Of a stretch of 13,459 bases of DNA, positions 7,103 through 13,459 are shown piece by piece (positions within the stretch are counted from its first letter, which is position 1; each line of letters starts with the position of its first letter). Both the position numbers and the translations under genes were made by a program. The notes beneath the pieces are model-generated. The model was not told the DNA's origin, did no database searches, and saw only the letters and a program-made list of their open reading frames with translations. Origin of the DNA: Pseudomonadota bacterium (GTDB lineage: Bacteria > Pseudomonadota > Gammaproteobacteria > Burkholderiales > Burkholderiaceae_B). The stretch spans positions 1 to 13,459 of the forward strand of contig JAEZBO010000225.1 of NCBI GenBank assembly GCA_023427085.1, read 5' to 3'.

Positions 7103-7927
7103 TTACTTCTTGCGCGCCTGCTCGTATAGCGGCATCACCTGCTCGGAGGCTTGCTTGAGCTCGGTGATGCGGGTCGCGGCCGACGGGTGGGTCGACATGA
7201 ACTCGGGCTGCTCGGCGCCGCCGACCTGGGCCATCTTCTGCCACAGCGTGATCGCCGCGCGCGGATCGAAACCGGCCCGCGCGGCCAGCTCGACGCCCAT
7301 GCGGTCGGCTTCGGTCTCGTGCGTGCGGCTGTTGGGCAGCGTGAACATCACCTGGCTCAGCTGGCCGCCCAGGTCCGAGGCCGCCGAGCTGCCGGTGGCG
7401 ATCGACAGCACCGACAGGCCGATGTTGGTGACCATCTGCTGCGACACGCGCTCGCGGGCGTGCTCGCGCAGGGCGTGCGAGATCTCGTGGCCGATGATCG
7501 CTGCCAGCTCGTCGTCGGTCGGCTTGATCTGGTTGACCAGGCCGGTATACACCGCCATCTTGCCGCCCGGCATGCACCAGGCATTGACCTCGTCCAGGCT
7601 CAGCACGTGCATTTCCCAGTTCCAGGCGGCCGAGTCGGGCCGGAACACGCCGACCTGCGCCACCAGCCGCTTGGTGATCGCATTGACACGCGCGACCAGC
7701 TTGGGATCGCGGTCGAGCGCGTTCTTGGCGCGCGCCTCGGCGATGATCTGCGCATACTGCTGGCCGGCTTCCTGTTGCAGCGCCTGCTCGGACACCAGGC
7801 CGGACATGTATTGCGAACGATTGACGCCGATGGCGCCGGACTGCGTGGTGTTGACGCTCGAGCAAGCGACGAGGGTCAGCGTGCCGCACAGCGCGGCGCT
7901 ACGGACGAATCGGCGGACCAATGGCAT
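7103..7927 (-). CDS. M48-family zinc metallopeptidase, outer-membrane lipoprotein (LoiP/YggG-like)
   Basis: 274 residues. The N-terminus is a lipoprotein signal with lipobox LVAC (19-22), so mature protein begins at Cys22 and should be membrane-anchored facing the periplasm. HEISH (147-151) gives two zinc His ligands and catalytic Glu148; Glu206 in HETEADRMGVELAARAGFDP is the probable third ligand. The STHPS motif (245-249) is typical of periplasmic M48 proteins such as LoiP and BepA. These degrade or mature misfolded outer-membrane and periplasmic proteins. It lacks the C-terminal TPR domain of BepA, so it is closer to LoiP. Start is ATG with AGGAG about seven bases upstream. It lies 39 bases downstream of aroC on the same strand, so is likely co-transcribed. 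No direct link to cellulose is shown. Confidence 0.9.
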   Translation of the reverse strand: MPLVRRFVRSAALCGTLTLVACSSVNTTQSGAIGVNRSQYMSGLVSEQALQQEAGQQYAQIIAEARAKNALDRDPKLVARVNAITKRLVAQVGVFRPDSAAWNWEMHVLSLDEVNAWCMPGGKMAVYTGLVNQIKPTDDELAAIIGHEISHALREHARERVSQQMVTNIGLSVLSIATGSSAASDLGGQLSQVMFTLPNSRTHETEADRMGVELAARAGFDPRAAITLWQKMAQVGGAEQPEFMSTHPSAATRITELKQASEQVMPLYEQARKK

Positions 7928-7966
7928 GGCGGGCTCCTGGAGATCGTAAGGACGGGGGCGCGGCGC

Positions 7967-9034
7967 TCAGGCGGGCGCGCCGCATTGGGCGCGGAAACGC
8001 AGCGCGTGATCGATCAGCACCAGCGCCAGCAGCGCTTCGGCGATCGGCGTCGCACGGATGCCGACGCACGGATCGTGGCGGCCCAGCGTCTGCACCATCA
8101 CCGGATTGCCGGCACGGTCGACCGAGCGGCGCTCGACACGGATGCTGGAGGTGGGCTTGATCGCCAGCGACACGGTGACCGGCTGGCCCGACGAGATGCC
8201 GCCCAGCACGCCGCCGGCGTTGTTGCCGATGAAACCCTCGGGCGTGATCTCGTCGCCATGCTCGGAGCCGCGTTGCGCGATGCAGCCGAAGCCGGCGCCG
8301 ATCGACACGCCCTTGACGGCGTTCAGCCCCATCATCGCGTGGGCGATGTCGGCATCCAGGCGGTCGTAGAGCGGCTCGCCCCAGCCGGCCGGCACGCCCT
8401 CGGCGACGACCTCGATACGCGCGCCGATCGAATCGCCATCGCGCCGCAAGGCGTCCATATAGGCTTCGAGTTCGGCCACCACGCCGGCATTGGGCGCGTA
8501 GAACGGATTGTTGGGGACGTCGTCCCACGACTGGAACGGGATCTCGATCGTGCCCAGCTGGCTCATGTAGCCGCGCACCCGCACGCCGAACTGCTCGGCC
8601 AGCCATTTCTTGGCGATCGCGCCGGCCGCCACGGTCGGCGCGGTCAACCGCGCCGACGAGCGGCCGCCGCCGCGCGGATCGCGCTCGTGGTATTTGTTCC
8701 AGTACGTGTAGTCGGCATGGCCGGGCCGGAACGTGTCGGCGATGTTGCTGTAGTCCTTGCTGCGCGCATCGGTGTTGCGGATCAGCAGCCCGATCGGCGT
8801 GCCGGTGGTGCGGCCTTCGTAGACGCCCGACAGGATCTCGACCTGGTCGGCCTCCTGGCGCTGCGTGACGTGGCGCGAGGTGCCGGGCCGGCGGCGGTCG
8901 AGTTCGACCTGGATGTCCTCGGCGGACAGGGCCAGCCCGGGCGGGCAGCCGTCGACCACGCAGCCGATCGCCGGGCCGTGGGATTCGCCGAAGTTGGTGA
9001 CACAGAAAAGCTTGCCTAGAGTATTGCCGGACAT
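7967..9034 (-). CDS. aroC: Chorismate synthase
   Basis: 355 residues, the normal length for the family. It converts 5-enolpyruvylshikimate-3-phosphate to chorismate using reduced FMN, the last step of the shikimate pathway, in the cytoplasm. Signatures: MSGNTLGKLFCVTNFGESHG at the N-terminus, RPGHADYTY, DPRGGGRSSAR, GNNAGGVLGGISSGQP and GRHDPCVGIRA. The open frame reaches back to 9259, but the added 75 residues are Arg/Ala-rich and overlap the end of the EAL gene; family comparison places the start at the ATG at 9034. No strong ribosome site is visible before it. It is a core housekeeping gene between a c-di-GMP gene and a peptidase, in a probable three-gene minus-strand unit. Confidence 0.97.
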   Translation of the reverse strand: MSGNTLGKLFCVTNFGESHGPAIGCVVDGCPPGLALSAEDIQVELDRRRPGTSRHVTQRQEADQVEILSGVYEGRTTGTPIGLLIRNTDARSKDYSNIADTFRPGHADYTYWNKYHERDPRGGGRSSARLTAPTVAAGAIAKKWLAEQFGVRVRGYMSQLGTIEIPFQSWDDVPNNPFYAPNAGVVAELEAYMDALRRDGDSIGARIEVVAEGVPAGWGEPLYDRLDADIAHAMMGLNAVKGVSIGAGFGCIAQRGSEHGDEITPEGFIGNNAGGVLGGISSGQPVTVSLAIKPTSSIRVERRSVDRAGNPVMVQTLGRHDPCVGIRATPIAEALLALVLIDHALRFRAQCGAPA

Positions 9035-9095
9035 GGATGCGCTAGCGTTGCGGCGCGCGGCGGTTGGCCACGCGCCCGGGACAGTCGAACCCCGA

Positions 9096-10499
9096 TTATT
9101 GCATTGCTGGCGCCTGGCGGGCCATCGCGTCGATCGCATCGCCCGGCATCGGCCGGCCCAGCAGGTAGCCCTGCATCGCCTCGCAGCCCAGCTCGTACAG
9201 GATGTGGCGCTGCGCCTCGGTCTCGACCCCCTCGGCGACCACCGACAGGCCCAGCGCATGGCACATCGACAGCAGCGCCGCGACCACTTCGCGGCTGTTG
9301 CCGTCGGATTCGAGTTCGGCGATGAACATCAGGTCGAGCTTGAGCCAGTCGAACGGCAGCTTGCGCAGGTGGGTCAGGCTCGAATAGCCGGTGCCGAAAT
9401 CGTCCAGCGCGATGCTGATGCCGCGCGCGCGCAGCGTCTCGAGCATGCGCGCATGGCGCTCGTAGTGCACGATCAGGATCGACTCGGTGACTTCGAGCAC
9501 CAGCCGCCACGGCGCCAGCCCGGTGCGCGTCAGGATCGCCGCGACGCGCTCGGGCAGTTCGTCGTTCTGCATCTGGCAGACCGACAGGTTGACGTGCACG
9601 CGCCACGGCACCGGCCAGCCGGCGGCGCGGGCGCAGGCCTGCTCGAGCACCCAGTAACCCAGCGGGATGATCAGCCCGGTGCTTTCAGCCAGCCCGATGA
9701 ACTCGGCCGGCGAGACCTGGCCGCGCTCGGGATGGCGCCAGCGCAACAGCGCCTCGCAGCCGATCACGCGGCCACTGCGGCTTTCGCAGATGGGCTGGTA
9801 GTCCAGCGAGAACTGGCCGGCGATCTGGTCGGCCACGGCCTGGCGCAAGGCCTGCTCGAGCGCCTGCTGCTCGCGGTGGTAGGCGATCATCTCGGGTTCG
9901 AAGATGCGCCAGCGGTTGCTGCCCTCGCTCTTGAGCTGGCGCATCGCGACGTACAGGTTGCGCATCAGCGCCTCGGCGTTGCGGCCGTGCTCGGGAAACA
10001 GCACGACGCTGACACCGAAGGTGGCCAGCAGCCGCTGGCCGGTCAGCACATAGGGCTGGCCGAGCGCGTCGTGGATGCGGGCGGCGCGATCAGGGATGCG
10101 GTCGCCGCCCAGCAGCGGCAGGAACACCAGGAATTCGTCCTGCGAGCAGCGCCCGACCAGGCCGCCGGCCGAGGCCTGCGCGTGCAGCGCCAGCCGGTCG
10201 GCGATCTGGTGCAGCAACTCGCCAGCCTGCTCGAGCCGCAACAGCGAACTGTATTCGGTGTAGCGGTCCATGTTGACCAGCAGGACCGCGCCCTGCCCCG
10301 GGCCGCCGCCGGGGTTGGCCTGCATCCAGCCACGCAGGCGGCGCAGGAACTCTTCGTGCGACAAGGCGCCGGTAAGGGTGTCGCGGGTATAAGCACGATG
10401 CAGGCGCAAGGTGCGGTTGCGTTGCCACCAGGCCAATGCGGCGATGCTCGCCACGAACGACAGCAGGAACCACAACGCGGGTGAGTCGGCCGTGCTCAA
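9096..10499 (-). CDS. Membrane-anchored c-di-GMP phosphodiesterase (degenerate GGDEF plus intact EAL)
   Basis: 467 residues. One N-terminal membrane helix (about 9-25), a GGDEF-like domain (about 38-200) whose signature reads SQDEF (119-123) with no I-site, then an EAL domain (about 210-460). EAL residues for metal and c-di-GMP are all present: Glu249 (EALLRW), Asn304 (NLS), Glu336 (EVTES), Asp366-Asp367 (DDFGTGYSSL), Lys387 (LKLD), Glu423 (AEGVET), Gln443 (QGYLLGRP). It should hydrolyse c-di-GMP, while the GGDEF half is probably regulatory. The start is TTG at 10499: an in-frame stop lies only five codons upstream, and the next in-frame ATG would remove the membrane helix. A weak GGGG ribosome site precedes it inside an inverted repeat. 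aroC begins 61 bases downstream. It diverges from the exported-protein/DGC operon. Confidence 0.9.
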   Translation of the reverse strand: MSTADSPALWFLLSFVASIAALAWWQRNRTLRLHRAYTRDTLTGALSHEEFLRRLRGWMQANPGGGPGQGAVLLVNMDRYTEYSSLLRLEQAGELLHQIADRLALHAQASAGGLVGRCSQDEFLVFLPLLGGDRIPDRAARIHDALGQPYVLTGQRLLATFGVSVVLFPEHGRNAEALMRNLYVAMRQLKSEGSNRWRIFEPEMIAYHREQQALEQALRQAVADQIAGQFSLDYQPICESRSGRVIGCEALLRWRHPERGQVSPAEFIGLAESTGLIIPLGYWVLEQACARAAGWPVPWRVHVNLSVCQMQNDELPERVAAILTRTGLAPWRLVLEVTESILIVHYERHARMLETLRARGISIALDDFGTGYSSLTHLRKLPFDWLKLDLMFIAELESDGNSREVVAALLSMCHALGLSVVAEGVETEAQRHILYELGCEAMQGYLLGRPMPGDAIDAMARQAPAMQ

Positions 10500-10507
10500 G
10501 ATACGCC

Positions 10508-10528
10508 CCGAAAATCATTCTTTTTCGG
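10508..10528 (-). promoter_or_regulatory. Inverted repeat covering the ribosome-binding region of the EAL gene
   Basis: Read on the minus strand, CCGAAAA and TTTTCGG (7-base arms, 7-base loop) form a hairpin whose 3' arm ends in the G-run that is the only candidate ribosome site for the TTG start. Folding could restrict translation of the phosphodiesterase. This is inferred from complementarity only. Confidence 0.45.
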
Positions 10529-10559
10529 CCGGCACCGGCACGCCAGCGACGCTGGTGTG
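10528..10559 (-). repeat. Two further stem-loops in the EAL gene leader
   Basis: 10539-10547 and 10551-10559 are complementary over nine positions with one mismatch (a G-U pair in one orientation) around a three-base loop. GCCGG/CCGGC at 10528-10532/10535-10539 form a second, tight repeat next to it. Together with the hairpin at 10508-10528 they would give a structured untranslated leader. Confidence 0.5.
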
Positions 10560-10629
10560 CTGTTCCCGGAGCCTGATTTCGCACTGGAAAACAGCCTGGG
10601 ATCGACGTCACACCGGGATCTCCTGACCG

Positions 10630-10805
10630 GTTTACGGCAGTATGTAACAACCATTATGCACGAGTTTGCGGCCATATTAAATGGCAGTATTCGTCACAAA
10701 ATCGATATTTTCTTCGCCAAAAAGCAATAAATCGGCGAATAACGCATTACTGGGAAATAATCGGCAATTATTCGTCGTTGATAGCTACGTGACAGTCGTA
10801 ACAGA
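10630..10805. other. AT-rich divergent control island
   Basis: This non-coding stretch is about 39% G+C (22 of 60 bases in 10681-10740, 25 of 60 in 10741-10800) while neighbouring genes are near 70%. It holds a direct repeat GGCAGTAT (10636-10643, 10683-10690), an inverted pair TTCGCC/GGCGAA (10713-10718, 10734-10739), and CGAATAA/TTATTCG (10736-10742, 10768-10774) with a nested AATAA/TTATT (10756-10760, 10768-10772). It separates divergent c-di-GMP genes and most likely carries their promoters and regulator sites. I see no gene in it. Confidence 0.6.
10653..10681 (-). promoter_or_regulatory. Candidate sigma-70 promoter for the EAL gene
   Basis: On the minus strand TTTAAT (10676-10681) and CATAAT (10653-10658) are separated by 17 bases. 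The -10 box matches the consensus at five of six positions, the -35 at three. It would start a leader of about 145 bases ahead of the TTG start. Confidence 0.4.
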
Positions 10806-10807
10806 AT
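10778..10807 (+). promoter_or_regulatory. Candidate sigma-70 promoter for the exported-protein/DGC operon
   Basis: TTGATA (10778-10783) and CAGAAT (10802-10807) lie 18 bases apart at the right edge of the AT-rich island. The match is moderate (-35 four or five of six, -10 four of six). A transcript from here would have a GC-rich leader of about 190 bases before the GTG start at 11004. Confidence 0.35.
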
Positions 10808-11003
10808 GACGGGCTACAGAAACCAATGGATGCGTTTTGCGCCGACAAGACACACTCAGGTGTGTTCCGCCATTCTTGCTCGCGTCCGCCCGGCCGGACC
10901 GCGCCTGCCAGCCGCGACACCGGCCGGCTCTTGCGGCCCCTCTCCGTCCGGCCCGGTCACGGCGGCGGCCGCCGCCCGGCGGCATCTCATGGAGGCAGCA
11001 GTC
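10808..11003 (+). other. GC-rich leader before the exported-protein gene, probably non-coding
   Basis: An open frame from an ATG at 10806 runs into the next gene, but its first 66 codons give low-complexity Arg/Pro/Ala protein and would bury the signal peptide, so I treat the stretch as a leader. It contains a perfect 16-base palindrome (10961-10976, GGC repeats meeting GCC repeats) and two CCGGCCGG boxes that may form RNA structure. Confidence 0.45.
10991..10995 (+). promoter_or_regulatory. Strong ribosome-binding site fixing the GTG start at 11004
   Basis: GGAGG lies eight bases upstream of GTG at 11004 and only overlaps the competing ATG at 10989. The GTG start puts the twin-Arg/hydrophobic signal peptide at the N-terminus. 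Confidence 0.75.
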
Positions 11004-11552
11004 GTGACGACCCGTAGGACCGTACTGCTCGCCGGCGCCGGCCTGTTGGCCCTGAATGCCGCGCGTCCCGCCCGCGCCGACTGCCGCAGCAGCCTGCTGA
11101 CGCAGGACAGCGCCGCGGCCGCCTGTACCGTCCTCAGGCTCGCCGCCGACACCTCGCGCGGGCGCCGCCAGGGCCTGACGGTATCGCTGGGCCGGCTGCG
11201 CAGCCTGCCGCAGGCGATCATCCGCACCGCGCTGCCCGCCAATTTCCAGACTGCCGGCAGTGTGAGCTGGCAGGGCCCGACGCTGGGCAGCCTGCTCGAA
11301 CTGCTCGACCTGCCATGCGAGCAAGGCGTCTACGCCAAGTCGCTCAATGGCTATGGCGCGCTGCTGCCGCGCAAGGACCTGCTCGACTACGCGCCGATCC
11401 TGGCCTGGCTGCGCAACGGCAAGCCGATGAGCGTGCGCGGCAACGGTCCGCTGATGGTGATCTACCCGTTCGACAGCCATGCGATCCTGCGCCAGGACGT
11501 GCGTTATCTGCAACGCACGGTCTGGCAGGTGCAATCGCTGACGATGGTCTGA
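11004..11552 (+). CDS. Small exported protein of the molybdopterin-binding oxidoreductase (sulfite-oxidase-like) fold, probable periplasmic sensor partner
   Basis: 182 residues from a GTG start. TTRRTVLLAGAGLLALNAARPARA (about 2-25) is an export signal with a Tat-like Arg pair, cleaved probably after ARA25. The rest matches a short form of the oxidoreductase molybdopterin-binding domain: WQGPTLGSLLELL (89-101), LNGYGALLPRKDLLDYAPILAW (114-135), GKPMSVRGNGPLMVIYP (139-155) and W174 near the end. The equivalent region before the W-x-G motif, where sulfite oxidases carry the Mo-binding Cys, shows no Cys (TALPANFQTAG), so it may bind ligand or cofactor without enzymatic activity. Cys27, 41 and 105 are outside that site. 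It precedes a diguanylate cyclase by 31 bases, a pairing that suggests a periplasmic sensor-to-DGC route; that is inference. Confidence 0.8.
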   Translation: MTTRRTVLLAGAGLLALNAARPARADCRSSLLTQDSAAAACTVLRLAADTSRGRRQGLTVSLGRLRSLPQAIIRTALPANFQTAGSVSWQGPTLGSLLELLDLPCEQGVYAKSLNGYGALLPRKDLLDYAPILAWLRNGKPMSVRGNGPLMVIYPFDSHAILRQDVRYLQRTVWQVQSLTMV

Positions 11553-11583
11553 TGCACGCCGCCCGCCACATCCTTCCGTCGCC

Positions 11584-12873
11584 ATGACCCGCCCCCACGC
11601 CCCTGCGTATGCCAAGGCCTTCGCGCCCTTTCCGGCGGCGCCGCGCCACCGGCGCTGGCTGACGGCCGTGCTGACGCTGCTGCTGGTGTCGATGGTGGTA
11701 TTGACGGTGCTGGCGACGGTCAGCCTGCGCGACCATGCGCGCGAGCTCGCCGAGCCGCGCCTGAACAGCGACTTCCTGGTCTCGTACCAGATCGCCACCG
11801 AACTGAACCTCTTGATCGACGCGGCCCGCACGGTACGCGCCCGCGACGACGGCAACACCGAGCTGATGCTCAGGCTGCAGCTGCTGGCCAGCCTGATCGA
11901 GCCCCTGCCCAATACCCCGCGCGCCTACACCCAGCTGCTGGATACGCTGCCGCAGGCGCGCAGCGTGCTCGAGCAATTGTCGGCGCTGGTGATGCCGTGG
12001 CTGGGCCGCCTGCAGACCTCGACCCGCACGCAGACCGATCGCGAGATCGCCGAGGACGTGCTGATCGAGGCGGCCAACGTGCGGGCCATGGCCGACACCC
12101 TGGTCAGCCTGGTGCACCACGAGCAGGGCAACGTGCAGGACAAGGACCGCCAGCGCCTGCATGCCGGCTTCTATCAACTCGAATGGACCATTGCCGGCCT
12201 GATCACCGGCAGCCTGGTGCTATCGATCTGGCTGCTGGTGCTGAACCACCAGTCGCAGCAGTTCGGCACCCGGCTGGCGCAAGCCAATGCGCGGCTCGAA
12301 TCCGCGGTGACGCAACGCACCCACGAGCTGGCGTGGCTGGCCAACACCGATCCGCTGACCGAACTGAAGAACCGCCGCGCCTTCATGGAGGCCGGCGAGG
12401 CGCTGATCATCCAGTGCCGCCGCTATCCGCACCCGCTGTCGGCGCTGCTGATCGACATCGACCATTTCAAGAGCATCAACGACCGCTACGGCCATCACCT
12501 TGGCGACCAGGCGATCCGCAGCGTGGCCGACGTCATGACGGCGACGCTGCGCGAGACCGACGTCACCGGCCGGCTGGGCGGCGAGGAATTCGCGGTGCTG
12601 ATGCCGCACACCGACTTGAACGCGGCGATGCGCGCGGCCGAGCGGCTGCGCGAAGCCGCGGCCAACCTGCGCATCGCGGCGCCGGCGGCCGACCAGGCGC
12701 CGATCCAGCTGACCATTTCGATCGGTGTGGCAGACTACCAGCACGGCATGTCGCTGGACATCCTGGTCATGCATGCCGACCTGGCGCTGTACCGCGCCAA
12801 GCATGAAGGCCGCGACCGGATCCGGGCCTATGGCAGCGAGGCGTCCGGCGTGAATGACCGGGCCGACGCCTGA
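11584..12873 (+). CDS. Two-helix membrane diguanylate cyclase with periplasmic sensor domain
   Basis: 429 residues. Membrane helices at about 23-46 and 200-222 flank a ~155-residue, mostly helical periplasmic domain with no family I recognise. A short coiled-coil linker (LAQANARLESAVTQRTHELAWL) leads to a GGDEF domain beginning NTDPLTELKNRRAF. GGEEF is at 332-336, and RETD at 323-326 lies five residues before it, the standard inhibitory I-site. DIDHFKSINDRYGHHLGD supplies metal and GTP contacts. The enzyme should make c-di-GMP from GTP with product inhibition. It follows the exported Mo-fold gene by 31 bases without a clear ribosome site, so is likely co-transcribed and perhaps controlled by that protein through its periplasmic domain. 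Its target is unknown; the nearby cellulose machinery is one candidate. Confidence 0.92.
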   Translation: MTRPHAPAYAKAFAPFPAAPRHRRWLTAVLTLLLVSMVVLTVLATVSLRDHARELAEPRLNSDFLVSYQIATELNLLIDAARTVRARDDGNTELMLRLQLLASLIEPLPNTPRAYTQLLDTLPQARSVLEQLSALVMPWLGRLQTSTRTQTDREIAEDVLIEAANVRAMADTLVSLVHHEQGNVQDKDRQRLHAGFYQLEWTIAGLITGSLVLSIWLLVLNHQSQQFGTRLAQANARLESAVTQRTHELAWLANTDPLTELKNRRAFMEAGEALIIQCRRYPHPLSALLIDIDHFKSINDRYGHHLGDQAIRSVADVMTATLRETDVTGRLGGEEFAVLMPHTDLNAAMRAAERLREAAANLRIAAPAADQAPIQLTISIGVADYQHGMSLDILVMHADLALYRAKHEGRDRIRAYGSEASGVNDRADA

Positions 12874-12970
12874 ATCGCGATGCCAGGTGTCGTCGATGTA
12901 GGCAGCCGGCCACGTCCGGTGAGTAAAAACGCTTACCTCGATGGCGCCAGGCGGAGATAATCAGCACACC
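12874..12970 (+). other. Intergenic gap between the DGC and the LapD-like gene
   Basis: 97 bases with no gene. A short AT-rich patch near 12931-12945 (GAGTAAAAACGCTTAC) and GGAG at 12953-12956 are seen. The latter is 14 bases from the next ATG, too far for a good ribosome site. No terminator with a T-run is visible, so read-through from the DGC gene is possible. Confidence 0.4.
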
Positions 12971-13459
12971 ATGACCCTATTCCGAGACCTGACCCTGGGC
13001 ATCATCGCCATGGCCATGGCGCTGGCCTGCCTGGCCTTCGTGCTGGGACTGGGCACCGTGCAGGGCTTCGTGCGCGAGTCGCTGATCCAGCGCACCCAGG
13101 CCGATGCGGCCTGGATCACCGAGCAACTGGCGGCGCTCGACGACGGCGCGCAGGCCGAGCCGCTGCTGCAGTCGGCCTTCGACACCTACGGCTACAGCTG
13201 GCTGCAGTTGCACGACAGCCAGGGCCAGGTGATGTTCCGCGCGTCCCGGCCGGCGCTGCAGGGGCTGGTGCCTGACTGGTTCGAGCGGCTGGTGCCGGTG
13301 GATGCGCCGCCGGTGTTCGAATCGATTCCGACCGGGCCGCTGGCGCAGGGCCGCCTGGGCGTGGCGCCCGAACCGCTGCACGCACGCCAGGCGCTGTGGC
13401 GCGCGGCGCGCCAGCTGGCGCTGCTGGCCGGTCTGGTGCTGGCCTGCGCGGTGCTGATC
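12971..13459 (+). CDS. LapD/MoxY-type membrane protein, N-terminal part, cut by window end
   Basis: 163 residues are visible and the frame stays open to the last base. TLFRDLTLGIIAMAMALACLAFVLGLG (about 2-28) is a first membrane helix. The periplasmic part carries the LapD_MoxY_N pattern: FVRESLIQRTQADAAWITEQL, FDTYGYSWLQLHDSQGQVMFR, VPDWFERLVPVDAPPVF, then LHARQALWRAARQLALL leading into a second helix. In LapD this domain binds the protease LapG and is followed by HAMP, degenerate GGDEF and EAL domains that sense c-di-GMP; in MoxY-type proteins it is followed by a histidine kinase. Gene order beside a DGC and a PDE favours the LapD type, but the deciding domains are outside the window. Start is the first ATG, giving the expected helix position. 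Confidence 0.82.
   Translation, partial: MTLFRDLTLGIIAMAMALACLAFVLGLGTVQGFVRESLIQRTQADAAWITEQLAALDDGAQAEPLLQSAFDTYGYSWLQLHDSQGQVMFRASRPALQGLVPDWFERLVPVDAPPVFESIPTGPLAQGRLGVAPEPLHARQALWRAARQLALLAGLVLACAVLI

Noticed and set aside
7151..9019. Plus-strand open frame of 622 codons opposite the M48 peptidase and aroC
   Set aside because: It spans two unambiguous genes on the other strand, has low-complexity composition and no recognisable domain.
9052..9076. GGCGCG/CGCGCC inverted repeat between the EAL gene and aroC as a terminator
   Set aside because: Loop is long and no T-run follows on the minus strand; common by chance in GC-rich DNA.
9035..9259. 75-codon upstream extension of aroC
   Set aside because: Overlaps the end of the EAL gene and adds sequence absent from chorismate synthases; MSGNTLGKLF is the standard N-terminus.
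8865..10484. Plus-strand open frame of 539 codons opposite the EAL gene
   Set aside because: It mirrors the EAL/GGDEF gene, is rich in Gln/His/Arg and has no domain; a GC-driven artefact.
10806..11003. ATG-initiated N-terminal extension of the exported Mo-fold protein
   Set aside because: It would hide the signal peptide and is low complexity; GGAGG followed by GTG at 11004 is a better start.
1..13459. CRISPR arrays, tRNA/rRNA genes, insertion sequences, prophage or toxin-antitoxin genes
   Set aside because: Looked for on both strands by eye; no regular repeat-spacer units, tRNA-like arms, transposase motifs or IS-end repeats were found.

Overview
The window is about 70% G+C, densely coded and has no RNA genes that I can see. 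Gene content and codon use suggest a betaproteobacterium of the Burkholderiales. An Alcaligenaceae relative such as Bordetella or Achromobacter is a guess, because no 16S or other decisive marker is present.

Region 1 (1-7041) is the distal half of a bacterial cellulose operon of the acetylated-cellulose (wss) type. It starts inside bcsC (wssE), the outer-membrane exporter. Two tandem SGNH-fold proteins follow (WssF-like copies 1 and 2), then an AlgF-like periplasmic protein (wssG), an AlgI-like MBOAT membrane acyltransferase (wssH) and an AlgJ/AlgX-like periplasmic O-acetyltransferase (wssI). By analogy with alginate acetylation, WssH passes acetyl groups across the inner membrane and WssI, helped by WssG and perhaps WssF, places them on nascent cellulose before BcsC exports it. 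The unusual feature is an intact, exported NodB-type (CE4) polysaccharide deacetylase on the opposite strand, sitting between wssG and wssH. The locus therefore appears to encode both O-acetylation and deacetylation.

Region 2 (7103-10499, minus strand) holds three co-directional genes. In transcription order they are a membrane-anchored EAL phosphodiesterase with a degenerate GGDEF domain, chorismate synthase (aroC), and an M48 metallopeptidase lipoprotein. The EAL gene starts at TTG behind a leader with several inverted repeats.

Region 3 (10500-11003) is a divergent control region. It contains an AT-rich island of roughly 39% G+C (about 10630-10805) inside GC-rich DNA, with candidate promoters on both strands.

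Region 4 (11004-13459, plus strand) holds a small exported protein of the molybdopterin-binding oxidoreductase fold, a two-helix membrane diguanylate cyclase (GGEEF plus I-site) that it probably feeds, and the start of a LapD/MoxY-type membrane protein cut by the window end.

Together the window joins cellulose export and acetylation with c-di-GMP synthesis, breakdown and probable sensing. Since c-di-GMP activates BcsA-type cellulose synthases, a functional link is plausible but is inferred from proximity only.
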